This document shows, in pieces, positions 1 to 5,712 of a stretch of 8,576 bases of DNA. This DNA comes from Hydrogenophaga sp. (GTDB lineage Bacteria > Pseudomonadota > Gammaproteobacteria > Burkholderiales > Burkholderiaceae_C). The position numbers and the translations under genes were made by a program. Location: positions 1-8,576 of the forward strand of contig JAUXXN010000650.1 of assembly GCA_030684755.1 (NCBI GenBank), in the 5' to 3' direction. The notes beneath the pieces were generated by a model that made no database searches, was not told the origin of the DNA, and was given only the letters and a program-made list of their open reading frames with translations. Every line of letters starts with the position of its first letter. Position 1 is the first letter of the stretch.

Positions 1-429
1 CTCAAATCAGCTTTGTCATCGATGTCAAAGGCTCGCCCAGGGCCTGCACTGATGGGAATGGCCGTTCCCGTGGTTTTGTTGATGTTAGTACTGCTGCAGT
101 CAAGCAGGCAGGAAACGACCCGCGATCATGTGTTCAAAGCGGTAACTGAAGCTCCAGTCGACACAACCAAACAAGCATTTGAAGATTTCTATGAAAAACA
201 CCAGACAACTCCGACACAGCTTTCAGACTTGGGTGTGGAGTTCGTACCGAACAGTCAACTCAAAGATATGGTAACGGTCTCGAATCGGATCACATTGACA
301 TTGGCTTTGGTAGAAGTTTCTGGACGTCGCATCGATTGGGAGGCGCAGCCATCCAATAACGGTCGTATCATATGGCGTTGTAAGAATTTTGATGTTCCAA
401 TAGACTTTATACCTGATATTTGTCGATAA
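1..429 (+). CDS. Membrane-anchored protein with type IV pilin-like C-terminal domain, 5' partial
   Basis: The reading frame is open from the left edge to a TAA at 427-429. In-frame starts at 13 (TTG) and 22 (ATG) have no visible ribosome-binding site, so I treat the gene as probably continuing upstream of the window. Seen: one hydrophobic segment (about 'MGMAVPVVLLMLVLL', positions 52-102), then a soluble domain of roughly 105 residues. The C-terminus reads ITLTLALVEV, a GRIIWRC segment, and IPDICR at the end. Known: many type IV pilins (PilA family) end with a Gly-x-Ile-x-Trp-x-Cys strand and a final Pro-x-x-Cys, the two cysteines closing the disulfide D-region. Both are present here, as is a preceding helix with a Pro-Thr/Leu-x-x-Leu-Gly pattern (TPTQLSDLG). 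The prepilin cleavage motif GFTLIE is absent in the visible part, so it is probably not a major pilin but an inner-membrane protein carrying a pilin-fold periplasmic domain. The exact role is unknown. Confidence 0.6.
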   Translation, partial: LKSALSSMSKARPGPALMGMAVPVVLLMLVLLQSSRQETTRDHVFKAVTEAPVDTTKQAFEDFYEKHQTTPTQLSDLGVEFVPNSQLKDMVTVSNRITLTLALVEVSGRRIDWEAQPSNNGRIIWRCKNFDVPIDFIPDICR

Positions 430-610
430 ACTACAAGTCGAACTATAGATAAGGTCTAATAAAGTCTGAATTTTGTTTGCTTTTCGAGATCAGAGAGTCA
501 TGGAAATAGAATGCTCAAGAAGTCAAACACTGGCGCAACTTTACGCTCTCCGAAAACAAATCGTGAGTCTGTGCATGTCAAGTCCGACTTGTCTATAGAC
601 ACGTTTGTTA
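430..610. other. Intergenic region left of the IS630 element
   Basis: About 180 AT-rich bases follow the pilin-like gene up to the insertion sequence. I see no tRNA, no strong rho-independent terminator and no convincing gene. It holds a 32-codon reading frame from ATG 500 to TAG 596-598 without a good ribosome-binding site, and a perfect 12-base palindrome, TGTCTATAGACA, at 590-601 just before the IS insertion point. Before the IS inserted, this stretch joined directly to 1723-1780, giving a convergent gap between the pilin-like gene (+) and the methyltransferase gene (-). Confidence 0.5.
609..610. repeat. TA target-site duplication, left copy
   Basis: A TA dinucleotide abuts the left inverted repeat of the IS630 element and matches the TA at 1721-1722. 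Duplication of TA is the known target signature of this family. Two bases alone are weak evidence, but the repeats fix the ends independently. Confidence 0.75.
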
Positions 611-640
611 CTAAGCTATTAGGTAAGTATATTCACATAT
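611..640 (+). repeat. IS630 left terminal inverted repeat (IRL)
   Basis: Thirty bases beginning CTAAGCTAT. Aligned without gaps to the reverse complement of 1691-1720, 23 positions match. The matching blocks are positions 1-9, 11, 14-18, 21-25 and 27-29. The -35 hexamer of the transposase promoter (632-637) lies inside its inner part. Confidence 0.88.
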
Positions 641-660
641 CCAGCCAATTCTGGTAAAAT
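632..660 (+). promoter_or_regulatory. Sigma-70-type promoter of the IS630 transposase
   Basis: TTCACA (632-637, five of six to consensus TTGACA) is followed by exactly 17 bases and TAAAAT (655-660, five of six to TATAAT). TGG immediately before the -10 gives an extended -10 (TGn). Transcription would start about 6-8 bases downstream, near 666-668, at or next to the ATG at 667. No Shine-Dalgarno sequence precedes that ATG, so the transcript may be leaderless. Confidence 0.68.
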
Positions 661-668
661 GCCAGAAT
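648..668 (+). repeat. Perfect 7-base inverted repeat over the promoter and start of the transposase
   Basis: ATTCTGG (648-654) and CCAGAAT (662-668) are exact reverse complements separated by seven bases that contain the -10 hexamer. The right arm includes the first two bases of the ATG start. It could be an operator for transposase self-binding. It could also form a hairpin over the start in transcripts entering from outside the element, limiting their translation, as seen in several IS families. The structure is seen; the role is inferred. Confidence 0.5.
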
Positions 669-1698
669 GAGCACAGATTTTGACACCAGAGCTGTTTTCA
701 CCACCCGCCGCAAGGAACAGGAATGGATTCGAATGCAGGCGGTGAAGATGTATCGCAAGGGAATGTCGGCGGCAGACATTGCGGAGATTTTCGAAATCAC
801 GCCACGCGCGGTGCTGCAGTGGGTGGCGACCTTCATCAACTGTGGCCAGAACGGTCTTGTGGCCAAGAAGGTCTCGGGCCGCCCTCCCAAGCTCAACGCT
901 GATCAGCTGCGCCGCCTGGCCTTTCTGGTGCGCGAGCATTGCCCCAACCAGCTCTCGTTCGACTTCGGCCTGTGGACGTTGCGCCTCATCGCACAGCTCA
1001 TCGAGCGAGAGTTCAAGGTCAAGCTCAGCATTCCCACGGTCGGCAAGGTGATGCACGCCCTGGGTTTCAGCCCGCAGCGCCCCTTGCACAGGGCATGGGA
1101 GCAAAACGCGGTGCTCGTCTCCAATTGGCGCGCACAGGTTCTGCCCGAACTGCTGGCGCGCGCCAAGCGCAATGGCGCTCGTGTGCTCTTTGCCGACGAG
1201 GCTGGCGTGCGCAGCGACTACCACTGCGGCACCACCTGGGGTCCCATAGGCAAGACGCCCATCGTGCGCAGCACCGGCACGCGGACCTCGATCCAGATGA
1301 TCTCGGCCATTGGCCTGGACGGCGCCATGCAATTCATGATCCATGAAGGGTTGGTCAACGCCGAGGTGTTCCAACGTTTCCTGCAGCAGCTCATGCTGGA
1401 GGCCCAGCAGCCCATCATCCTGGTCGTGGACGGCCACAGCATCCACAAGGCCAAGTCCATCAAGTCCTACGTCGAGTCCACCCAGGGCCGCCTCGAACTC
1501 GTCTACCTGCCGCCGTACTCGCCCCAACTCAACCCCGACGAGCAGGTCTGGAAGCACGTCAAGGCTGATATCGCCAAACACCCCATCGCCAACAAGTTTG
1601 AATGTCGATTGGCGGTCGAAAAGGCGCTCTCCCGATTGAAATCGAAGACCGATACGATTGCAGCTTTCTTTCGTCATCCTGAGTGTGGATTTATATGA
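667..1698 (+). CDS. IS630-family transposase
   Basis: A 343-residue DDE recombinase that cuts and joins the ends of the IS at TA targets. The N-terminal third (about residues 20-75) is a helix-turn-helix DNA-binding region with the pattern MSAADIAEIFEITPRAVLQW and a following GRPPKL segment. A second winged-helix-like part spans about 80-135 (IPTVGKVMHALGFSPQRPL). The catalytic core shows the IS630 triad: Asp177 in VLFADEAG, Asp255 in LVVDGHSIHKAK and Glu292 in LPPYSPQLNPDEQVW. The last motif is diagnostic of the family, and the length is usual for it. ATG at 667 is the first possible start. It has no ribosome-binding site but fits the predicted transcript start. The stop lies in the right inverted repeat. 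No frameshift or missing catalytic residue is seen. Confidence 0.95.
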   Translation: MSTDFDTRAVFTTRRKEQEWIRMQAVKMYRKGMSAADIAEIFEITPRAVLQWVATFINCGQNGLVAKKVSGRPPKLNADQLRRLAFLVREHCPNQLSFDFGLWTLRLIAQLIEREFKVKLSIPTVGKVMHALGFSPQRPLHRAWEQNAVLVSNWRAQVLPELLARAKRNGARVLFADEAGVRSDYHCGTTWGPIGKTPIVRSTGTRTSIQMISAIGLDGAMQFMIHEGLVNAEVFQRFLQQLMLEAQQPIILVVDGHSIHKAKSIKSYVESTQGRLELVYLPPYSPQLNPDEQVWKHVKADIAKHPIANKFECRLAVEKALSRLKSKTDTIAAFFRHPECGFI

Positions 1699-1720
1699 AT
1701 CAACTTAGTTGATAGCTTAG
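1691..1720 (-). repeat. IS630 right terminal inverted repeat (IRR)
   Basis: Partner of the left repeat, reading CTAAGCTAT inward from 1720. The transposase stop codon (TGA, 1696-1698) is embedded in it, so the gene runs into the right end of the element. Confidence 0.88.
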
Positions 1721-1722
1721 TA
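1721..1722. repeat. TA target-site duplication, right copy
   Basis: A TA dinucleotide abuts the right inverted repeat and mirrors the copy at 609-610. Confidence 0.75.
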
Positions 1723-1780
1723 ATCAAGACTTCTGCTGTTCAAGCAGGATAATCTATATTTTAGCAATGGATAAATCGAA

Positions 1781-2896
1781 CTACACAAGGGTAAGCCCAC
1801 TAATTTTCTTTAAGGCATTGCAATCACGAATGCCAACGTCATAGAGCCAGTCAACGAAACGGGCAATTGTGATGTATCTGGCTCCAGTCCCTTTATAAAT
1901 ACTAAGAAGCGATTGCCAATTGGCAACGATACGCCGTTGGACGCAAAACGCTTCAAGCTTGGAAGGAAAAGTCATGCCTATTACGCAATCAGACAGTTGA
2001 ACTTCATCTCTTGAATAAAAAGCGCAAAAAGCCTCTTTATTGGGCAAACCGACTCGTGGCAATAACAACATCCACCCAGATATTCGCCCTTTGGCAGTAG
2101 AGGATGTCTTATCAGAGATCGTGGCAACTCCGCCAGTCGCGATAGATCTTAGTGCCGTTGAATGAATAACACGTGCACCAGATGGGCTTCGCTCAAAAGC
2201 GTGCATTTGCAAGCCACCTCGCACCACGGTTACTGGAATTATATCCAATTGTGTTGTGTTGATCTGAATCGACGAATCGCGCCTACTGATTTGCGGAGCA
2301 ATCTGTACAAATAACGAGTTTACACGAGCGCCTTTAAAGGTATATATGCTGAGTTGCAACAGCTCGGTGAAAGAGAAATTATGATCGAGAAGTTCGCGCG
2401 CGTGCTGATCAGTGTTGGAATAAAGCAATGACTCAGGCACTACTGCGATAGCGCCTTGGATTGGTCTGAATAGCTCAAAGCTTCGCAAAATGTGGGCCAT
2501 GGCAACGCTACATTTTACTGATCGCCCTAAGTATTTAACGGTGACATACTTTCTAGGACCTAAACTAAAAGGTGGATTCAGAACAAGTAAATCCACGCCG
2601 TAGTTAGCGCCAGGAAAGCCAGTCGGTGGGGCACGATTCCTCTTGAGGAGATCTCCGACATATAGGCGCCAGTCCGGTCTGGCTCGTCGCAACTGTTGAA
2701 TCGCGTGGGGATCGCTGTCAATTCCAACGCCATACCTGGCATTTAAAACATTTTCTGCCGCAATGAGCAGGCTGCCTGACCCGCAGGCGGTGTCGGCACA
2801 GACGATTGGCTTGCTTACGAGTTGCGCGCGCTCAAGCGCACGGTTAGCCACCGCAGGCGGTGTGTAGTACTTGTCGGTATCAATCCCCATTCTCAT
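1781..2896 (-). CDS. N6-adenine-type DNA methyltransferase, last gene of the candidate defence operon
   Basis: A 371-residue amino-methyltransferase predicted to transfer a methyl group from S-adenosylmethionine to an exocyclic amine in DNA. Seen: an N-terminal KYYTPPAVAN segment like the YTP region of HsdM-type enzymes; motif I, ADTACGSGSL (residues 34-43); an acidic motif II, GVGIDSD (57-62); and catalytic motif IV, VLNPPF (105-110). A motif VIII-like region with Phe/Asn (TFKGARVNSLFVQI) lies near 186-199. The C-terminal 100 residues (LSDCVIGMTFPSK, then YKGTGARYITIARF) resemble tails of Type I/IIG-like methylases and may help recognise DNA. It is much shorter than a Type IIG fusion, and no nuclease motif or specificity subunit is seen. 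The gene starts 6 bases after the Rossmann-like gene. A GAGAAG ribosome-binding site sits too close to ATG 2896 but 8 bases from the in-frame ATG at 2890, so translation may start at residue 3. Family membership is secure; its target site is unknown. Confidence 0.88.
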   Translation of the reverse strand: MRMGIDTDKYYTPPAVANRALERAQLVSKPIVCADTACGSGSLLIAAENVLNARYGVGIDSDPHAIQQLRRARPDWRLYVGDLLKRNRAPPTGFPGANYGVDLLVLNPPFSLGPRKYVTVKYLGRSVKCSVAMAHILRSFELFRPIQGAIAVVPESLLYSNTDQHARELLDHNFSFTELLQLSIYTFKGARVNSLFVQIAPQISRRDSSIQINTTQLDIIPVTVVRGGLQMHAFERSPSGARVIHSTALRSIATGGVATISDKTSSTAKGRISGWMLLLPRVGLPNKEAFCAFYSRDEVQLSDCVIGMTFPSKLEAFCVQRRIVANWQSLLSIYKGTGARYITIARFVDWLYDVGIRDCNALKKISGLTLV

Positions 2897-2902
2897 ATCT
2901 TC

Positions 2903-3820
2903 TCAAGGGCTGAAACGGAAGACGTGAATAAGGCCTCGGCCATTAGTCCGGTTAGACTGTCGAACCGGGTGATCAAATAAGATTTCACAATGGCTTTCAT
3001 TAGCGATGGCGTACTGCAACGCTCCAAGTGCATGGGGCCGGGTCCCTACAGGTGCGATGTATAGGTAATGATCGGGAAAATCCCGACGTATTGACGCGAG
3101 CGCGTCAAACGCCTCAAATGGACAACTTGCCTTGGCCAGTCGAATATCAGCATTGCACTGAAATTCATTTAAGAAAGATCGATTGCATGCGACAGTTATT
3201 GCCGGATAGTTAATTTGAAATCCAGGCACACCAATTATAGGAATTACCCTAGGCTGCGGCTCTATTTGATTGATTATGCGTTCAGCGCGATTTCCTTCAA
3301 ACCCAAGGAATGCAACGAAGAGTGTAGGTTCACCATCAGATGGGCCAGTAAGCTTTGCAAAACCAGGTAAGGGCGAGAGTCCGCCGAAAGAGACGCTTAA
3401 ATCGAATAGATTTGCGGACGCTGGGGACGGATGAGTCTTATAGCTATCAGGTTCAACATATAGTGCGCGGACCTGTTTGCCGGCCTTAACATAGGCTTGA
3501 AATATAGGCGCCCAGACATGATGCGGTAAAGCAGTGATATCAATAAGTACTTTATCGCCCTTGCTTAGCGATACCAGTCGATCGCAGTCTGTTAAAAGGA
3601 CTGGTTGACTTCCATCGCTGCATAGTACAGTGACTGTGTCAGGGCTAGTGTCCCTCAGCAGAATTAATCGATCAAAATCGTCTCGCTTCAGTTCATTCCA
3701 TGCATCAATCCTGCCGCGCTCCTCCGGCGACGTCTCAATTGAAATAACGATTTCATCGACAAGGAGATCAGTCAGCCTGAAGCTGTCGTACCTCAGAGTG
3801 TGTTCTGGCGGCATCTTCAT
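2903..3820 (-). CDS. Rossmann-like protein of unknown function (CARF-like features), third gene of the candidate defence operon
   Basis: A 305-residue protein that I cannot place in a named family with certainty. Seen: two alternating beta/alpha halves. The first contains KVLIDITALPHHVWAPIF (residues 90-107) followed by VRALYVEPDSY (117-127). The second begins with TLFVAFLGFEGNRAERII (166-183) and a proline-rich VIPIIGVPGFQINYP, and ends with HYLYIAPVGTRPHALGAL (251-268) and a conserved-looking EILFDHPVR (279-287). Known: a hydrophobic strand ending in D-(I/V)-(S/T) with a nearby helix, plus a late P-x-G-T/S-(K/R) segment, is common in CARF and related Rossmann sensor domains that bind nucleotides. 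Inference: a nucleotide-binding sensor or adaptor. There is no signal peptide, no membrane segment and no obvious nuclease. Its ATG overlaps the stop codon of the ATPase gene (ATGA), indicating translational coupling. A second in-frame ATG at 3814 is equally placed relative to a weak GAAG. Confidence 0.72.
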   Translation of the reverse strand: MKMPPEHTLRYDSFRLTDLLVDEIVISIETSPEERGRIDAWNELKRDDFDRLILLRDTSPDTVTVLCSDGSQPVLLTDCDRLVSLSKGDKVLIDITALPHHVWAPIFQAYVKAGKQVRALYVEPDSYKTHPSPASANLFDLSVSFGGLSPLPGFAKLTGPSDGEPTLFVAFLGFEGNRAERIINQIEPQPRVIPIIGVPGFQINYPAITVACNRSFLNEFQCNADIRLAKASCPFEAFDALASIRRDFPDHYLYIAPVGTRPHALGALQYAIANESHCEILFDHPVRQSNRTNGRGLIHVFRFSP

Positions 3821-5712
3821 TTCTTCACTGCCCCAGTTTCGGTATCGCCATAGAATGCAGAAAAAAGGGCCAATTGCTCGGGCAAATCTTCCTCATCAAC
3901 TTGTTGCTTATTTTCAAGCATTGATGAGATGGCACGCCCAGGATGATCTCCTAAAACGGCAGTTAAGTCCTGCGCGTCAAATGTCATGCGTCTCTTCTTG
4001 CGATGAGAAATCTCAAAAAATGCACTGAAAATCCGGTGAAGTCTGTACTCATCTTCGCGCGTTTCAGCCCTGCTCGTAAGCTTGGTTCCCGGCTCAACTT
4101 CAAACGCTAAATGCCCTACGCCTTCACTGAGCATATTGGAAATATTCAAAATCTCATCTGCTTTGCCTGACAAGATAAATGAAGTTACCTCGGGTGTCTT
4201 TCCTAGTGGTTCTCGCGCAAGTTCAAAAAACACCTTACCGATTGCAAGAACGAGTCTCTTCAGCTGAACCCCATGGTCGGCAAGTCCTTCAAGCTGATTC
4301 AATCGCCGTTCTCCGACCTCACGCGCTGCGAGAGTTTGTGATTTTGGCGTGAGACAGAGATTTTCGGGAAATTGCTTGCCCTCTGATAATTCTTGCGTAA
4401 CTGAGCAGTCAATTAATTCAAGGAAGTAGCGAATATTCCCACTTGCGAGTGCCAGAAATATTCGTTCGCCGCAGTAATATTTGCGAATTCGCGCCCCTTT
4501 GTTTCCCTTCGATAACCAGAACAAGCTCGCATAACCATAGTTTCCAAGACGAACCTGCCACTCCCGCTCGTTTGCGATCCAGTCGTTCGCGAGCTTGGTT
4601 AGTGAGCTGCCCTCACTGGCTTGCCAATATTTCAGGAAGTAGGTTTCATGAGGCGGCTTCGATTGAAAGTATTCAAATGCAGTTGTACCTTGCAGCTCGT
4701 GCAGAACTGCCCTCGCCACACGACCTGCACCTAGCAGATCGGCTTCTTCGGCCAAACTCAGGTCTTGCAAGAAATCCGACAGCTTCTCTGGTACAGAAAC
4801 TCCACTAGCTCGTGCGGTTTTTAGCCTTACGGAAGCAACTTGTTTTGCAAAGTACTCAAACCCTTCATCGGCAATTTCAATCTCATAATAATCATCCGGG
4901 GTCTTCAGCAGATCTTGACCGTCTAGGGTTTGGCGATTTCTTAAACCATTCTTTCGCACCCCAATCTTATAGGATAGTGGGGGTGCGGCATGCTTAATAT
5001 AGGTGTTTAGAATCGCTTGCTGGTAGTCTAATAAATTTTCATATTCGTCAATACAGCAAAAGATAGTGCGACCATCAGATAGCCCAAACGCGTCCAATGC
5101 ATCCACAAAGATTCTTATGGGTGATTCTGCCATCGACAGAATAACCTCCAATGAACTCGTTGGATTATTTACTTTAAGTTGGAGCTTGGAGATTTGATTT
5201 TTGATTGCAAGGCAAAGTTCTGTTGCAGAGTTTCCGGAAAAATCAAGAATGCCTAGATCTACGGCAATGGCTTTTATAGCGTCGGCAGGAAAAGTTTTGC
5301 CAGACTGTTTCTCCAGCCAGGATGTAAGCAAGGTAAGTTCGCTACATGCCAGAAGATTGAAATAGTGAGAAAAATACTTTCCCCAATCCAGAGTCTCATC
5401 TCGACCATGAAAACTTCTAACTCGATTCTTGTTGATGCGAATCAAAAAGCCGAAGTACTCTTGGTCGCCAAATGATTGCCCAGCTGTTATTAGTCGTTCA
5501 AGGCATGAATCAAACTTTAATGACTGGAGTGCAGTCGTTTTTCCTGTGCCTCTTCCACCAACCAGTATGCACGGACGTCGTGCTTCTAGTTTTGTTAGAT
5601 AGGTTGGAGTGACGAACAGATCGCGAAAGTTGGTGGCTGGCCACTCAGCTCTGTTATCGCCGAACAGTTGACGTAGTGTTGCGGCCTGCGTCTGAAAATT
5701 AGGTTCGCTCAA
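3817..5712 (-). CDS. ORC/CDC6-type P-loop ATPase, second gene of the candidate defence operon
   Basis: A 631-residue AAA+ type ATPase. Seen: Walker A, GGRGTGKTT (residues 52-60), and Walker B, IFCCIDEYE (217-225), with Asp222 and Glu223 placed to bind magnesium and activate water. These are followed by KIGVRKNGL (249-257), a sensor-like region, and GAGRVARAVLHEL (328-340). Farther on, ARIRKYYCGERIFLALASGN and RYFLELID resemble the 'open-site, no-collapse' tail of ORC/CDC6-like bacterial ATPases. REDEYRLHRIFSAFFEIS with a basic patch (SHRKKRRM) near residues 560-585 suggests a C-terminal winged-helix DNA-binding part. Such proteins probably assemble on DNA and use ATP as a switch. The start is TTG at 5712, supported by GGGAG (5724-5720) 7 bases upstream and by the lack of early ATG codons. 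It overlaps the end of the phosphoribosyltransferase-like gene by 14 bases, so the two are probably made together. The ATPase assignment is firm; a role in phage defence is inferred from the neighbours. Confidence 0.85.
   Translation of the reverse strand: MSEPNFQTQAATLRQLFGDNRAEWPATNFRDLFVTPTYLTKLEARRPCILVGGRGTGKTTALQSLKFDSCLERLITAGQSFGDQEYFGFLIRINKNRVRSFHGRDETLDWGKYFSHYFNLLACSELTLLTSWLEKQSGKTFPADAIKAIAVDLGILDFSGNSATELCLAIKNQISKLQLKVNNPTSSLEVILSMAESPIRIFVDALDAFGLSDGRTIFCCIDEYENLLDYQQAILNTYIKHAAPPLSYKIGVRKNGLRNRQTLDGQDLLKTPDDYYEIEIADEGFEYFAKQVASVRLKTARASGVSVPEKLSDFLQDLSLAEEADLLGAGRVARAVLHELQGTTAFEYFQSKPPHETYFLKYWQASEGSSLTKLANDWIANEREWQVRLGNYGYASLFWLSKGNKGARIRKYYCGERIFLALASGNIRYFLELIDCSVTQELSEGKQFPENLCLTPKSQTLAAREVGERRLNQLEGLADHGVQLKRLVLAIGKVFFELAREPLGKTPEVTSFILSGKADEILNISNMLSEGVGHLAFEVEPGTKLTSRAETREDEYRLHRIFSAFFEISHRKKRRMTFDAQDLTAVLGDHPGRAISSMLENKQQVDEEDLPEQLALFSAFYGDTETGAVKK

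Larger units (their letters stand above)
611..1720 (+). mobile_element. Complete IS630-family insertion sequence
   Basis: The element is 1110 bp with one transposase gene filling nearly all of it. The left end (611-640) and the reverse complement of the right end (1691-1720) both begin CTAAGCTAT and match at 23 of 30 positions. A TA dinucleotide lies directly outside each end (609-610 and 1721-1722), as expected of the IS630/Tc1/mariner group, which inserts into TA and duplicates it. Length, termini, target duplication and an undamaged transposase all indicate an intact and possibly active copy. It lies between two convergent genes and interrupts no recognisable coding sequence. Its codon use is more GC-rich than that of the operon to its right, so it was probably acquired separately. 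Confidence 0.93.

Noticed and set aside
500..598. 32-codon frame (ATG 500 to TAG) between the pilin-like gene and the IS
   Set aside because: There is only a poor GAGAG upstream, and no recognisable features or conservation evidence. It is too short to support alone.
619..1677. Long (352-codon) open frame on the minus strand inside the IS element
   Set aside because: It is the antisense shadow of the transposase gene, whose DDE motifs fix the coding strand. The translated product is rich in Leu, Gly, His and Val without any domain.
1733..1747. Hairpin CTGCT-GTTCA-AGCAG downstream of the methyltransferase gene, considered as terminator
   Set aside because: The stem is only 5 base pairs and there is no T-run on either strand after it, so it does not meet the pattern of an intrinsic terminator.
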